Assembly (NCBI RefSeq): GCF_000378105.1
Contig: NZ_KB899258.1
Location: 1 to 64,000, forward strand
DNA length: 64,000 nucleotides
Origin: Rubritalea marina DSM 17716
Lineage (GTDB): Bacteria > Verrucomicrobiota > Verrucomicrobiia > Verrucomicrobiales > Akkermansiaceae
Reading direction: 5' to 3'
Shown here piece by piece: positions 45,072 to 51,786 of this stretch. The notes beneath the pieces were generated by a model, which saw nothing but the letters and a program-made list of their open reading frames with translations, had not been told where the DNA came from and did no database searches. A program made the position numbers and the translations under genes. The first letter of the stretch is position 1; every line of letters starts with the position of its first letter.

Positions 45072-45965
45072 TTAGCTGCCTGTCGTCTGAGCTTTTTCAA
45101 GGAAGGCTTGGATGTAGTCTACCTGAGCATCTTCCTGTCGGATGCCGAGGTGGATTTGTTTGTGCAGGCCATCTTTTCCTAGCTTGATGGGGAAGATGTC
45201 GTAGCGCTCGCTGTACTCATTGACTAGCCAACGTGGGAGTGCTGTGACACCGCGGCCGCAGGCTACCATTTGGATCATGATTTCGGTGGTTTCGATGAGT
45301 TTTTGGTGCTTTACCGTCCTGCCTAGTGGGGTGAGGAAATGCGAAAAAATGTCGAGCCGGTCTGAGCAAACTGGGTAAGTGAATAAGGTTTCCTCGGCTA
45401 GATCTTCTGGGCTCACGAAGGGGCTGCCTTTGAATGGATGATCGCCGCAAACCACGAGAACTTGTTCGTAGTCAAAGCAAGGGATGAAAGTGAGCTCAGG
45501 CTTGAGTACTGGATCCGGGGTGACGATGATGTCGATTTCGTGGGCGAGGAGTGCCTCGATCCCTGCGAATTGAAATTTCTGGATGATGTCTAAGTCTACT
45601 GAGGGCCAGTCTTGGAGGTAGGGGTTGGTGACGCGCTGAAGCCATTGGTAGCAGGGGTGGCATTCCATGCCGATTTTAAGGACACCGCGCTCTCCTTTAC
45701 TGAACTGGATGAGTTGGTGTTCGGTGCGGACAAACTGAGGGATCAAGCGTCTCGCTGTGTTGAGCAGATGTTGTCCAGCTTGTGTCGGGATCAGCTGTCT
45801 CCCTTTGCGCTGCCAGAGTTTCACCCCGAGTTGATCCTCAAGCTTGCTCATGCTGTGGCTCAAGGCCGATTGACTGAGGTGCAGCGACTCTGCCGCGGCG
45901 GTCATGCTGCCCTCGGTTTCGACTGCTAGAATGATTTCCAAATGGATGCGTTCGAGATAGTTCAT
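45072..45965 (-). CDS. LysR-family regulator, MetR-like
   Basis: 297 residues with a LysR helix-turn-helix (HLEIILAVETEGSMTAAAES, LHLSQSALSHSMSKLEDQLG) and an effector domain (GVLKIGMECHPCYQWLQRV). The GMECHPCYQWL segment is typical of MetR, which senses homocysteine and activates methionine genes. It is divergent from the MesX-MesD methionine synthase genes, 82 bp away, with two dyads of LysR-operator form between them. That supports control of methionine synthesis. Confidence 0.85.
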   Translation of the reverse strand: MNYLERIHLEIILAVETEGSMTAAAESLHLSQSALSHSMSKLEDQLGVKLWQRKGRQLIPTQAGQHLLNTARRLIPQFVRTEHQLIQFSKGERGVLKIGMECHPCYQWLQRVTNPYLQDWPSVDLDIIQKFQFAGIEALLAHEIDIIVTPDPVLKPELTFIPCFDYEQVLVVCGDHPFKGSPFVSPEDLAEETLFTYPVCSDRLDIFSHFLTPLGRTVKHQKLIETTEIMIQMVACGRGVTALPRWLVNEYSERYDIFPIKLGKDGLHKQIHLGIRQEDAQVDYIQAFLEKAQTTGS

Positions 45966-45975
45966 GTGTTCTTCG

Positions 45976-45990
45976 ATGAGCTTAGCTCAT
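45976..45990. promoter_or_regulatory. LysR-type operator candidate (T-N11-A dyad) 1
   Basis: ATGAGC-TTA-GCTCAT is a perfect 6-bp dyad containing the T-N11-A form used by LysR regulators. It sits just upstream of the MetR-like regulator start, in its divergent region with mesX, and so could serve both genes. Confidence 0.6.
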
Positions 45991-45994
45991 GGAC

Positions 45995-46007
45995 TCATGA
46001 TTAATGA
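45995..46007. promoter_or_regulatory. LysR-type operator candidate (T-N11-A dyad) 2
   Basis: TCAT-GATTA-ATGA is a second, smaller dyad of T-N11-A form, with its centre 18 bp from that of the first site. Paired sites of this kind are common for LysR regulators (recognition and activation sites). Confidence 0.5.
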
Positions 46008-46047
46008 CCATTTTTATTCATAGATCAATCTTGATATGCTGCGCCGC

Positions 46048-47073
46048 ATGAAAACAAAAGAGATCGTATCCCAGAGAATAGTGGTGAGTCCAGAGTCAGA
46101 GCAGGCATTCAGCTACAGCATCAAGCGTATCCGCTTTGATGAAAACTATAAGCCAGCAGACAGCACGCGCGTCACCACCAACTTTGCCAACCTTGCGCGC
46201 GGTGAGAGCCGCCAGGAGAACTTGCGTAATGCGCTGCGCATGGTTGATAGCCGTTTCAATGCTCTCGCCTGCTGGGATAACCCGAAAGGCGACCGCTACT
46301 CGCTTGAGCTCGACATCATCTCAGTGGACGTCGACATCGAGGGCAAGGGTGAGACCTTCCCATCCATTGAGATTCTGAAGACCAAGGTCCATGATCACAA
46401 AAACAATCAGGATATCGATGGGATAGTTGGGAACAATTTTTCCTCTTACGTCCGTGATTACGACTTTAGTATCCGACTGCGTGAGCATAATGAAGGAGCG
46501 AAGCAATTCAGTGTACCCGATGATTTTGGCGACTTGCACGGTAAGCTCTTCAGGGACTTCTTGGGCTCTAGCACCTACAAGGAGAACTTTAGCAAGGCTC
46601 CCGTGATCTGCCTTAGTGTCTCGGATAACAAAGTCTACCAACGTACCGAAAACCAGCATCCAGTATTAGGGGTAGAGTACCAGCCGAACGAGCCCTCACT
46701 CACTGAGCAATACTTCAAGAAAATGGGCTTTGCGGTGCGCTACTTCATGCCGCCCAATAGCGTAGCTCCTCTAGCATTTTATTACTTCGGAGACCTGCTG
46801 AGCGACTACAGTAACCTCGAACTCATCGCTACTATCAGCACGATGGAGACCTTCCAGAAGATCTACCGCCCCGAGATTTACAATGCCAATGCGGTGGCGG
46901 GGAATATCTACCAGCCAAACCTAAAAAACGGCGATCATTCCCTCACTCAGATTGTGTACGACCGAGAGGAACGAAGCCAGCTGGCGGTGAGGCAAGGAGC
47001 CTTCGCCGAGGAGAACTTTATCAAACCCTATCAATCCATCCTGCAGCAATGGTCACAGCGCTGCGCCGTCTAA
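46048..47073 (+). CDS. mesX: DUF1852 protein, MesX-type methionine synthase partner
   Basis: 341 residues from ATG 46048; an ATG 12 nt earlier is less likely. It matches the DUF1852 family (KRIRFDENYKPADSTRVTTNFANL...NLRNALRMVDSRFNALACWDNP). In published genetics of folate-independent methionine synthases this family (MesX) is needed with the short MetE-like MesD in aerobic bacteria, possibly to make or deliver the methyl donor; its own reaction is not known. It is adjacent to the MesD gene, 17 nt upstream, and divergent from a MetR-like regulator. Confidence 0.85.
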   Translation: MKTKEIVSQRIVVSPESEQAFSYSIKRIRFDENYKPADSTRVTTNFANLARGESRQENLRNALRMVDSRFNALACWDNPKGDRYSLELDIISVDVDIEGKGETFPSIEILKTKVHDHKNNQDIDGIVGNNFSSYVRDYDFSIRLREHNEGAKQFSVPDDFGDLHGKLFRDFLGSSTYKENFSKAPVICLSVSDNKVYQRTENQHPVLGVEYQPNEPSLTEQYFKKMGFAVRYFMPPNSVAPLAFYYFGDLLSDYSNLELIATISTMETFQKIYRPEIYNANAVAGNIYQPNLKNGDHSLTQIVYDREERSQLAVRQGAFAEENFIKPYQSILQQWSQRCAV

Positions 47074-47090
47074 TCTAAACTAGCAATATT

Positions 47091-48131
47091 ATGAACACTC
47101 TACTACCAACATCGACCGCAGGAAGTCTGCCAAAACCATCGTGGATCGCCGAGCCCGAGACGCTATGGTCACCCTGGAAGCTCGAGGATCAGCAATTGGT
47201 CGACGGTAAGAAAGATGCTCTTCGCATCTCACTGCAGGAGCAAAGTCTCGCTGGAATCGATATCGTCGGCGATGGCGAGCAAACCCGTCAGCACTTCGTG
47301 ACCACCTTCATCGAGCATCTCGATGGTGTGGATTTTGAGATACGTGAGACGGTGAAGATTCGCAACCGCTACGACGCTAGTGTGCCGACCGTGGTGGGGC
47401 CAGTGAGCCGACCGCGTTCTGTCTTTGTTGAAGATGCTAAATTTTTGCGTCAGCAAACCGACCAAGCGATCAAGTGGGCCTTGCCCGGGCCGATGACGAT
47501 GGTGGACACGCTGTACGATGCGCATTACCAGAGCCGGGAGAAGCTCGCTTGGGAGTTTGCCAAGTTACTGAATGATGAAGCAAAAGAGTTAGAAGCAGTG
47601 GGAGTGGATATCATCCAATTTGATGAGCCCGCATTCAATGTGTTCTTTGAGGAAGTGCAGGAATGGGGGATTGCTTGCCTTGAGCGTGCGATTCAAGGGC
47701 TCCAATGTGAGACGGCGGTGCACATTTGTTATGGCTACGGAATTAAGGCGAACACTGATTGGAAGAAGACCTTGGGCTCGGAGTGGCGGCAGTACGAGGA
47801 GATATTTCCTGCGATCCAGGCATCGAACATCGATATCGTGTCACTCGAGTGTCATCACTCGCACGTGCCGATGGAATTGATCGAGTTGATCCGAGGTAAA
47901 AAGGTGATGGTGGGAGCGATCGATGTGGCCACAAAGCAAATTGAAACCCCAGAAGAAGTGGCCGCCACTCTGCGTCAAGCACTTCAGTATGTGGACGCGG
48001 ACAAGCTCTACCCATCGACCAATTGTGGGATGACGCCGCTCTCGCGCGAGGTGGCTCGAGGGAAGATGGAGGCACTGAGTGCCGGTGCGTCTATCGTGAG
48101 GGCTGAGCTTACGGCCCAATGTGTCGGTTAA
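47091..48131 (+). CDS. mesD: MesD-type core methionine synthase (short MetE)
   Basis: 346 residues, corresponding to the C-terminal catalytic half of MetE (~750), with the N-terminal folate-supporting half absent. The zinc ligands are present: AVHICYGYG (His and Cys), IVSLECHHS (Glu) and PSTNCGMTPL (Cys). It should transfer a methyl group to homocysteine to make methionine, without using 5-methyl-tetrahydrofolate (known for the MesD class). With MesX and a MetR-like regulator alongside, methionine synthesis is the natural role. Confidence 0.87.
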   Translation: MNTLLPTSTAGSLPKPSWIAEPETLWSPWKLEDQQLVDGKKDALRISLQEQSLAGIDIVGDGEQTRQHFVTTFIEHLDGVDFEIRETVKIRNRYDASVPTVVGPVSRPRSVFVEDAKFLRQQTDQAIKWALPGPMTMVDTLYDAHYQSREKLAWEFAKLLNDEAKELEAVGVDIIQFDEPAFNVFFEEVQEWGIACLERAIQGLQCETAVHICYGYGIKANTDWKKTLGSEWRQYEEIFPAIQASNIDIVSLECHHSHVPMELIELIRGKKVMVGAIDVATKQIETPEEVAATLRQALQYVDADKLYPSTNCGMTPLSREVARGKMEALSAGASIVRAELTAQCVG

Positions 48132-48205
48132 GCATTTGCCTAACACGACTGGGCGATTATAAGAGAGGCCTGCGATGGCAGCTACCTCAAGAAGATCGAG
48201 TACCC

Positions 48206-49036
48206 ATGGGAATCATTGAAATCATCAGCAGCAATCTAACGACTTTGCTGGGGCTAGCAGCGACCGGTGTGTTTGCCGGCACGCTCGCTGGGTTATTGGG
48301 CGTGGGCGGAGGTATCGTGATCGTGCCGGTCTTATTCTTTCTTTTTCAAAGCCTAGGAGTCTCAGCGGAGTCTGCGATGCTCGTGGCAACGGCCACTTCA
48401 CTCGCAACGATTGTGCCCACATCGATTAGCTCGATCCGCTCACACAGGCGCAAGGGCAATGTGGATGTGGTGCTATTGAAGCGCTGGGCCTTATGGATTT
48501 TTGTTGGTGTGGTGATCGGTAGTTGGCTAGTGACCCGTGTTGACGGTACCTGGCTCACCGTCATGTTCGGAGTGATCGCTAGTCTATCCGCATTGAACCT
48601 GTTATTCCGAACTGGCAAGGCGGCATTATTTCAGGAATTACCTGGCGCTTTTGGCCAGGCGACCATGGCAAGCACCATTGGATTTTTTAGCTCGATGGTA
48701 GGCATTGGTGGCGGCACTCTTTCAGTACCGATGCTCACGATGTGCCATTACCCTGCACATCGGGCAGTCGGCACAGCGGCGGCTATTGGTTTGATCATTT
48801 CCCTGCCTGGGGCACTGACGATGATGTTGTTCGGCGTGACGCCGAGCGATGCGCCGGCTGGCACCTACGGTTTAGTCAATGTCGTGGGCCTATTGTGCAT
48901 CATGCCCCTCACGGTGCTCTTTGCTCCGGTGGGAGTGGCCATTGCTCAGAAGTTGGACGCTACCAAACTGAAGCGAGTCTTTGCTGTGGTGCTCTTGATC
49001 ACTGGGGTGAGGATGCTCGCTCAGGTGTTTCTCTGA
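48206..49036 (+). CDS. TauE/SafE-family membrane transporter
   Basis: 276 residues from ATG 48206; an upstream in-frame start would add a hydrophilic leader. It has about eight membrane segments with two Gly-rich repeats, AGTLAGLLGVGGGIVIVPVL and FFSSMVGIGGGTLSVPML, diagnostic of the TauE/SafE family. Members export sulfite, sulfoacetate or other sulfur compounds, or are uncharacterised. Its position 75 nt after the methionine synthase gene hints at sulfur metabolism (inference). Confidence 0.88.
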   Translation: MGIIEIISSNLTTLLGLAATGVFAGTLAGLLGVGGGIVIVPVLFFLFQSLGVSAESAMLVATATSLATIVPTSISSIRSHRRKGNVDVVLLKRWALWIFVGVVIGSWLVTRVDGTWLTVMFGVIASLSALNLLFRTGKAALFQELPGAFGQATMASTIGFFSSMVGIGGGTLSVPMLTMCHYPAHRAVGTAAAIGLIISLPGALTMMLFGVTPSDAPAGTYGLVNVVGLLCIMPLTVLFAPVGVAIAQKLDATKLKRVFAVVLLITGVRMLAQVFL

Positions 49037-49369
49037 GTTTCCTAAAGACAACTCACGTGCGAGATAAGTCAAATCGGTGCGCAGGTAGGGTCGACTATCC
49101 TTATCCGTCCGATGAGTCACGTTGCAGTCTAGCCCGGAGGGAGCTCACACGCGGAGGGATGATCCTTTGTTCGCATGGCGCACTGCAGGCTCTGCGGAAT
49201 GGGCTGCTGAAGCAGCCAGGATTTCTACCGTTCTGGGCTTCGCCTCAGAACTCTATGCAGTCGAACCCTCATTGGATTTCGCGTTGCTCAAGGAGGGGAC
49301 GTAATCGTACCAGATCTACCTATTAAACAAAAAAGACCCCAGCAAGCTGGAGTCGTTTTTTGTTCAAGA
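49037..49369. other. intergenic region with hairpins, no gene seen
   Basis: No credible protein gene. A perfect 6-bp hairpin GGCTGC-TGAA-GCAGCC lies at 49202-49217, and a GTTCTG/CAGAAC hairpin at about 49228-49249. These could be 3' ends of the TauE transcript or part of a small RNA. The tRNA-Ser terminator occupies the far end. Confidence 0.4.
49325..49354 (-). terminator. terminator of the tRNA-Ser gene
   Basis: On the minus strand, a 7-bp stem (GACTCCA with TGGGGTC, one T-G) with a GCTTGC loop is followed by TTTTTTGTTT. It lies just downstream of the tRNA 3' end. Confidence 0.8.
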
Positions 49370-49459
49370 TGGCGGACAGGGAGGGATTCGAACCCTCGGT
49401 ACGCTTTCGCGCACACACGCTTTCCAGGCGAGCCCATTCGACCACTCTGGCACCTGTCC
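49370..49459 (-). tRNA. tRNA-Ser (anticodon GGA)
   Basis: A 90-nt class II tRNA on the minus strand. The acceptor GGACAGG pairs with CCTGTCC; a G discriminator and an encoded CCA end follow. The anticodon loop CCTGGAAAG carries GGA (reads UCC/UCU). A long variable arm (GTGTGCGCGAAAGCGTAC) and the T-loop GGTTCGAATCC are clear. No integrase or attachment repeat is visible beside it. Confidence 0.95.
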
Positions 49460-49581
49460 TGATATCCTGTGGTCACCTCTTTCGAGGTGGGCGGAAGCTA
49501 CTGGCAGAACCGCCTTGGTGCAATGCTTTTTTTGTAAAAAATCAAAAGGCTTTTGACCGCATGGTCTGCGCTCCCTAAAAC

Positions 49582-50427
49582 ATGAGCATGTTAGCGGATG
49601 GATCTTGTTTGGTTTTGATGGATAACGGCTCCTTGAGGCCTGAGGCGAGTTTGCAATTGAGGCGCGTGGCTGGGCGAGTTTCGGAATTGCTGGGGACTCA
49701 GGTCCACCCAGTTTCCTTATTGCACTCGAGCAAGGTGGATCCGGCGATGCTGGGCGGGGAGAAGGCTCAGACCCTGGTGCCATTCATGCGTGCTCAGCGC
49801 GACTTGGGAGTGCATCGTTTCACGATTTTACCTCAATTTTTTGGGCCAAGTAGTGCGCTCGTGGATTATTTGCCGAAGCGGGTCGAAGACTTGCGTGCGG
49901 AAGGGTGGGCGGAGCTGGAGGTGGATGTTCTGCCTTGTCTGGTGCACGAAAAGGATCCGGCTGTGGCCGAGATGATGGCGCAGCTTGTCTTGGATAAAGC
50001 GGCTGAGCTCGGTTGGCAGGAGGGCTTCGCAGTGGCGCTTTGCGATCACGGTACGCCAGCGAAGGCGGTGAATACGATTAGGGAGCTGGTGGCTGATCAG
50101 GTGGGGGAGATCCTAGGTGATCAGGTGCGTGTTTTGAAGGCGTGCTCGATGGAGCGCCGTGAGGGCGCGGAATATGATTTTAACGAACCTCTGCTAGAGA
50201 ACTTGCTTGGGACAGATGGCTTTGCTGGCAAGGTGATGGTTTCGATGTTGTTTGCTGGCCCAGGGCGCCACGCTGGTGAGGGGGGCGATGTGGCGGAAAT
50301 CTGTGGGGAAGCGCAGAAGAAGTGGCCTAGCCTGGATGCTCAGATGTCGGGGCTTTTGGGCGATGCGTTTGAGCCGTTTTGTGAGCTTCTGGCGCGGCGT
50401 GCCCAAGGGTGTGCGACGCAGGCATGA
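49582..50427 (+). CDS. CbiX/SirB-like sirohydrochlorin chelatase-family protein
   Basis: 281 residues with the two-lobed chelatase fold of CbiX/HemH type. Residues near the start (LVLMDNGSLRPEASLQLRRV) resemble the HGS-x-R core with Asn-Gly in place of His-Gly. The first half has FTILPQFFGPSSALVDYLP; the second half carries CDHGTPAKAVNTI, a His-Gly that may be the metal-binding His. The family inserts Co, Ni or Fe into sirohydrochlorin-type rings. The partial loss of the first His makes a non-enzymatic or different role possible. No other cobalamin or siroheme gene is in the window. Confidence 0.68.
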   Translation: MSMLADGSCLVLMDNGSLRPEASLQLRRVAGRVSELLGTQVHPVSLLHSSKVDPAMLGGEKAQTLVPFMRAQRDLGVHRFTILPQFFGPSSALVDYLPKRVEDLRAEGWAELEVDVLPCLVHEKDPAVAEMMAQLVLDKAAELGWQEGFAVALCDHGTPAKAVNTIRELVADQVGEILGDQVRVLKACSMERREGAEYDFNEPLLENLLGTDGFAGKVMVSMLFAGPGRHAGEGGDVAEICGEAQKKWPSLDAQMSGLLGDAFEPFCELLARRAQGCATQA

Positions 50428-50428
50428 A

Positions 50429-50454
50429 AAAGCCGCGTGTGTTCACGCGGCTTT
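50429..50454. terminator. bidirectional terminator between chelatase-like and DUF1552 genes
   Basis: A perfect 11-bp stem AAAGCCGCGTG/CACGCGGCTTT with a TGTT loop. TTTGTTT follows on the plus strand and TTTTTCAT on the minus strand. It sits between two convergent genes and probably ends both. Confidence 0.85.
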
Positions 50455-50485
50455 GTTTGAATGGTTGAGCATGTGGCGGCAGCGA

Positions 50486-51763
50486 CTAGGTGCTGAGCAA
50501 TTCTGGAATGTTTCCAGTGCTGTTGCTGAAAGTGTCGGTATGGATGCCGGCTTGTTGCATGATGGTGAGCCAGTAATTGGAGAGCGGTGTGTCTTGCTTG
50601 GGTAGCACGATGTGGTTGCCGTGTTGGATTTGCTTTGCACCACCACCGGAGAGGATGGCTGGCAAGTTCCGCAATTCGTGGCCAGAACGTAGGTTGGTGC
50701 CGTAGCTAACGATCGTGTTGTCGAAGAGGCTGCTGCCGTCGACGTCTTTGGCTTCCTTGAGGCGATCGAGGAAGTGGGCAAAGAGCTGGGAGCATTTCTG
50801 ATCGCGTTCCTCGGATGCGAGGGTGCGAGGTTTGGAGAATCCGTAGTGACTGAGGGCGTGCGCTTTGAGTGAGATTCCCATCCCGGCAAGTACTGAGCAG
50901 ACTGGCTGGCGGTAGGACACGACACGGGTGGCGTCGGTCTGGAGTGCCACGATGATCATGTCATACATGATGTGAATCTCGTCTTCTCCAGTGAGCCCAG
51001 GGTTGGGGAGACCGAAGGGCGCTTCTGATTTGGGGATGTCAGCCCATTTGGCTTGGCGCTCGAGTTTCTTTTCTACTTGGCGAATGCCAGTGAAGTATTC
51101 ATCGAGCTTTTCTTGATCACCGCTGGAGAGGGTACGTTTGATTTTGCTACCATTGACGCGCACGATATCGAGTACTGATTGCTTTTTCTTGAGTCGGGCA
51201 TCGAGTGCTTCTCGTGAGTCATCGGCGGTGCGGAAGAGTGTTTGGTAGAGCTCGATCGGTTTTTCGATGCCTGGCATGGTATTGCCTCGAACATCGTATG
51301 ACAGCGAGAGTCCGCCGCCGTGGCCTGAATTTTGGCTGCCATCGGGTTCCTTAGCCGAGAGTACGAGAGAGTTGTAGCGTGTGTCTTTACAGAGTTCTTC
51401 TGCAATCAATTGGTCGACAGATGGTGCATTTGCGGCGCCTGTGAGGTAGACGGCACTGCCCCCGTGTGGGTTGGTGGCTCCCACGTTGGTGAGGTTGGAC
51501 ACCATGGTGAAGTCGTTGATGTGGCGCTTGAGGGGAGCGAGGCCCTGGGTGAGGCCGATTTCAGAGAAACGACCGGCTCGTTTTGGGTAGAAGGTTTGTT
51601 TGGTGAAGCCGAAACCACCGCCGAGAAAGACGACGCGCTTGGGTGCTTTTGGGGTCGAGCTGATGGGGCCAGCAACGGTTTCCATAAATGGCAAGGCGAG
51701 CACTGCGCCGCCCGTGCGCAAAAAGGAACGTCGCGTGGTCGAGTTGGTGATGATTTCTTCCAT
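50486..51763 (-). CDS. DUF1552 protein with Tat-type signal
   Basis: 425 residues. It starts MEEIITNSTTRRSFLRTGGA, a twin-arginine (RRSFLR) export signal. The body matches the DUF1552 family of Planctomycetes and Verrucomicrobia (PKRVVFLGGGFGFTKQTFYP; LVSNLTNVGATNPHGGSAVY; VVSYRQPVCSVLAGMGISLK; and a C-terminal FDNTIVSYGTNLRSGHELRN). The function of the family is unknown; members resemble sulfatase/DUF1501-type hydrolases and are nearly always encoded next to a DUF1592 cytochrome-like protein, as here. The gap to that upstream gene is 23 nt. Confidence 0.88.
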   Translation of the reverse strand: MEEIITNSTTRRSFLRTGGAVLALPFMETVAGPISSTPKAPKRVVFLGGGFGFTKQTFYPKRAGRFSEIGLTQGLAPLKRHINDFTMVSNLTNVGATNPHGGSAVYLTGAANAPSVDQLIAEELCKDTRYNSLVLSAKEPDGSQNSGHGGGLSLSYDVRGNTMPGIEKPIELYQTLFRTADDSREALDARLKKKQSVLDIVRVNGSKIKRTLSSGDQEKLDEYFTGIRQVEKKLERQAKWADIPKSEAPFGLPNPGLTGEDEIHIMYDMIIVALQTDATRVVSYRQPVCSVLAGMGISLKAHALSHYGFSKPRTLASEERDQKCSQLFAHFLDRLKEAKDVDGSSLFDNTIVSYGTNLRSGHELRNLPAILSGGGAKQIQHGNHIVLPKQDTPLSNYWLTIMQQAGIHTDTFSNSTGNIPELLST

Positions 51764-51786
51764 GGTTTTTGTGTGTTGGGCGTGAA

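Noticed and set aside
47091-48131. Truncated or broken metE
   Set aside because: All zinc ligands are intact, length fits MesD and the DUF1852 partner is adjacent, so it is a short class enzyme, not a fragment.
49195-49225. SRP RNA, because of a GAAGCAGCC stretch
   Set aside because: The GGAAGG partner loop and the long paired arms of SRP RNA are missing; it is part of a simple hairpin.
49122-49304. 60-codon plus-strand frame between the TauE-like gene and tRNA-Ser
   Set aside because: No ribosome site or recognisable composition; it crosses both hairpins of the gap.
49370-49459. tRNA-Ser as an integration site
   Set aside because: No integrase, no direct repeat of the tRNA 3' end and no island-like genes are seen nearby.
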